NCBI GenBank assembly: GCA_035574175.1
Contig: DATLZB010000185.1
Location: 1 to 14,914, forward strand
Length of the DNA: 14,914 nt
Origin: DATLZB01 sp035574175
GTDB taxonomy: Bacteria; Pseudomonadota; Alphaproteobacteria; Rhizobiales; Hyphomicrobiaceae
Direction: 5' to 3'
A program made the position numbers and the translations under genes. Positions 13,673-14,914 of the stretch are shown here, in pieces. The notes under the pieces were generated by a model. That model did not search any database and was not told the DNA's origin. It worked only from the letters and a program-made list of their open reading frames with translations. The number at the start of each line of letters is the position of its first letter. The stretch's first letter is position 1.

Positions 13673-14914
13673 TCATTGGATTGATGTTCCTCGCCCTGGT
13701 GGCGATGGTCATGATCAACGTGCCGATCGGGATTGCCCTCGCCATCTCGGCCACGCTCGGCATCTTCATTGCTGACGGCTGGAACGTGCTCGGCACCATC
13801 GCTCTCGATATGTTTGCGGGCGCCTCCAGCTTCTCCCTGATTGCAATCCCGATGTTCATCCTGGCCGGCGCCATCATGAACGCGACCGGCATTTCGCAGC
13901 GGCTGATCGCCTTCGTCTCCGCCCTGCTCGGCTTCATCCGCGGCGGGCTTGCCCTGGTCAACATCGGCGTGTCGATGTTCTTTGCCGAGATATCGGGTTC
14001 GGCGGTGGCCGATGTTGCTGCCATCGGCTCGATCCTGATCCCGGCCATGAAGAAGAAAGGCTACACGGCGGCCCTGTCGGCGGCGGTGACCTCCTCCTCC
14101 GCCTCGCTCGCCATCATCATCCCGCCCTCGATCCCGATGATCCTCTACGGTGTGATGGCGGGGGCCTCCATCGAGCAGCTGTTCGTTGCTGGTTTCGTGC
14201 CGGGCGTCATCGGCGGGCTCGGCCTGATGGGCATGGCCTACTATTTCGCCCGGCGCTACAACCTGCCTGTCGAGGAGGCATTCAACCTCACCCGGCTGTG
14301 GCACACCTTCCTCGGTGCGCTGCCGACCTTTCTGCTGCCGATCATAATTCTGGGCGGCATTTTTGGCGGTTGGGTCACTGCTACCGAGGCGGCGGGCCTC
14401 GCCGTGCTCGCCGCGATCTTCGTCGGCCTCATCTTTCCGATCTACGACCGTGTCGTGAAGGTCGGCGACGAGCGCCCGGTGCTGCGTTGGAGCGAGCTCA
14501 AAAAGGGCATGCTCGACGGCGGCATGCAGACCGCGGTGGTGATGATCCTGGTCGCCGCTTCCGTGCTGCTCGGCAACTACCTGACGCTGCGCCAGGTGCC
14601 GCAGGCGCTCGCCGCCGGCATCCTCGACTTCACCTCCAACCAGTACCTGATCCTGCTGCTGCTCAACGTCTTCTTCCTGGTCATCGGTTTCTTTCTGCAC
14701 TCGGCTGCGGCCATCATCCTGGTCGTGCCGATCGTGATCCCGCTCATCACTCAGGTCGGCATCGACCCGGTGCATTTCGGGCTGATCGTCACGCTCAACC
14801 TGGCGATCGGCCAACAGACGCCGCCCGTCGCCTCGGTGCTGATCACCGCCTGCTCGATTGCCAAGGCCAATATCTGGGAGGTGACGAAGGTCAACGTCTA
14901 CTTCATCGCCGTGC
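13669..14914 (+). CDS. dctM: TRAP transporter large permease subunit (DctM family), 3' end outside window
   Basis: The first 415 codons are present and the frame stays open to the window end. Family members are about 425-430 residues, so probably only 10-20 residues are missing. DctM is the sodium-driven transport channel of the TRAP system. The sequence is almost wholly hydrophobic with about a dozen membrane segments and begins MIIGLMFLALVAMVMINVPI. Diagnostic stretches are PMFILAGAIMNATGIS, the first hairpin region FAEISGSAVADVAAIGS (about 105-121), IIIPPSIPMILYG (about 149-162), and the second hairpin GQQTPPVASVL (from about 381), part of the inverted-repeat transport core. ATG 13669 overlaps the dctQ stop as ATGA. 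dctPQM therefore forms a compact operon. Confidence 0.95.
   Translation, partial: MIIGLMFLALVAMVMINVPIGIALAISATLGIFIADGWNVLGTIALDMFAGASSFSLIAIPMFILAGAIMNATGISQRLIAFVSALLGFIRGGLALVNIGVSMFFAEISGSAVADVAAIGSILIPAMKKKGYTAALSAAVTSSSASLAIIIPPSIPMILYGVMAGASIEQLFVAGFVPGVIGGLGLMGMAYYFARRYNLPVEEAFNLTRLWHTFLGALPTFLLPIIILGGIFGGWVTATEAAGLAVLAAIFVGLIFPIYDRVVKVGDERPVLRWSELKKGMLDGGMQTAVVMILVAASVLLGNYLTLRQVPQALAAGILDFTSNQYLILLLLNVFFLVIGFFLHSAAAIILVVPIVIPLITQVGIDPVHFGLIVTLNLAIGQQTPPVASVLITACSIAKANIWEVTKVNVYFIAV

Noticed and set aside
13462..14814. 450-codon open frame on the minus strand opposite dctQ/dctM
   Set aside because: Its translation is a low-complexity mix of Asp, Glu, His, Arg and Gln, as expected for the antisense of membrane-protein codons in GC-rich DNA. 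The plus strand encodes clear DctQ and DctM.

Overview
The window is high-GC chromosomal DNA. It most resembles an alphaproteobacterium, probably of the order Hyphomicrobiales (Rhizobiales). This is inferred from the gene order folK-rpoZ-rsh-pdxJ-acpS-lepB-rnc-era-recO, from the single bifunctional Rsh protein, from the long omega subunit, and from the family-5 uracil-DNA glycosylase beside a NYN-domain gene upstream of rpoZ. There are no tRNA or rRNA genes, insertion sequences, CRISPR arrays or phage genes. No gap between genes exceeds about 225 bases.

Layout. (1) 1-1375, plus strand: the last codons of a PPK2-type polyphosphate kinase, then two overlapping peroxiredoxin-like genes. The first has the normal catalytic cysteines. 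The second has lost both and looks like a non-catalytic tandem paralogue. (2) 1409-2785, minus strand: a NYN-domain (LabA/DUF88-like) putative nuclease gene followed by a [4Fe-4S] family-5 uracil-DNA glycosylase gene. (3) 2786-3008: an AT-richer divergent intergenic region with a perfect 14-base palindrome. (4) 3009-11185, plus strand: the housekeeping series folK, rpoZ, rsh, pdxJ, acpS, lepB, rnc, era, recO. It covers folate biosynthesis, RNA polymerase and its ppGpp response, pyridoxine biosynthesis, acyl carrier protein activation, signal peptide cleavage, RNA processing, ribosome assembly and recombination repair. Most junctions from pdxJ on are tight or overlapping, except acpS-lepB and era-recO. 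(5) 11199-11888, minus strand, convergent with recO: a CAP-domain (SCP/PR1-like) protein with no visible export signal. (6) 12087-14914, plus strand: a tripartite TRAP transporter operon, dctP-dctQ-dctM, with dctM cut by the window end.

The housekeeping series is functionally coherent. Rsh makes and degrades ppGpp, and omega (rpoZ, just upstream) keeps the N-terminal MAR motif that forms part of a ppGpp site on RNA polymerase. I see no novel multi-gene system. The items most worth checking are the cysteine-less peroxiredoxin paralogue, the palindrome in the nyn/folK divergent region, the missing usable start codon of folK, the unexported-looking CAP protein, and a potential RNA structure in the era-recO gap.
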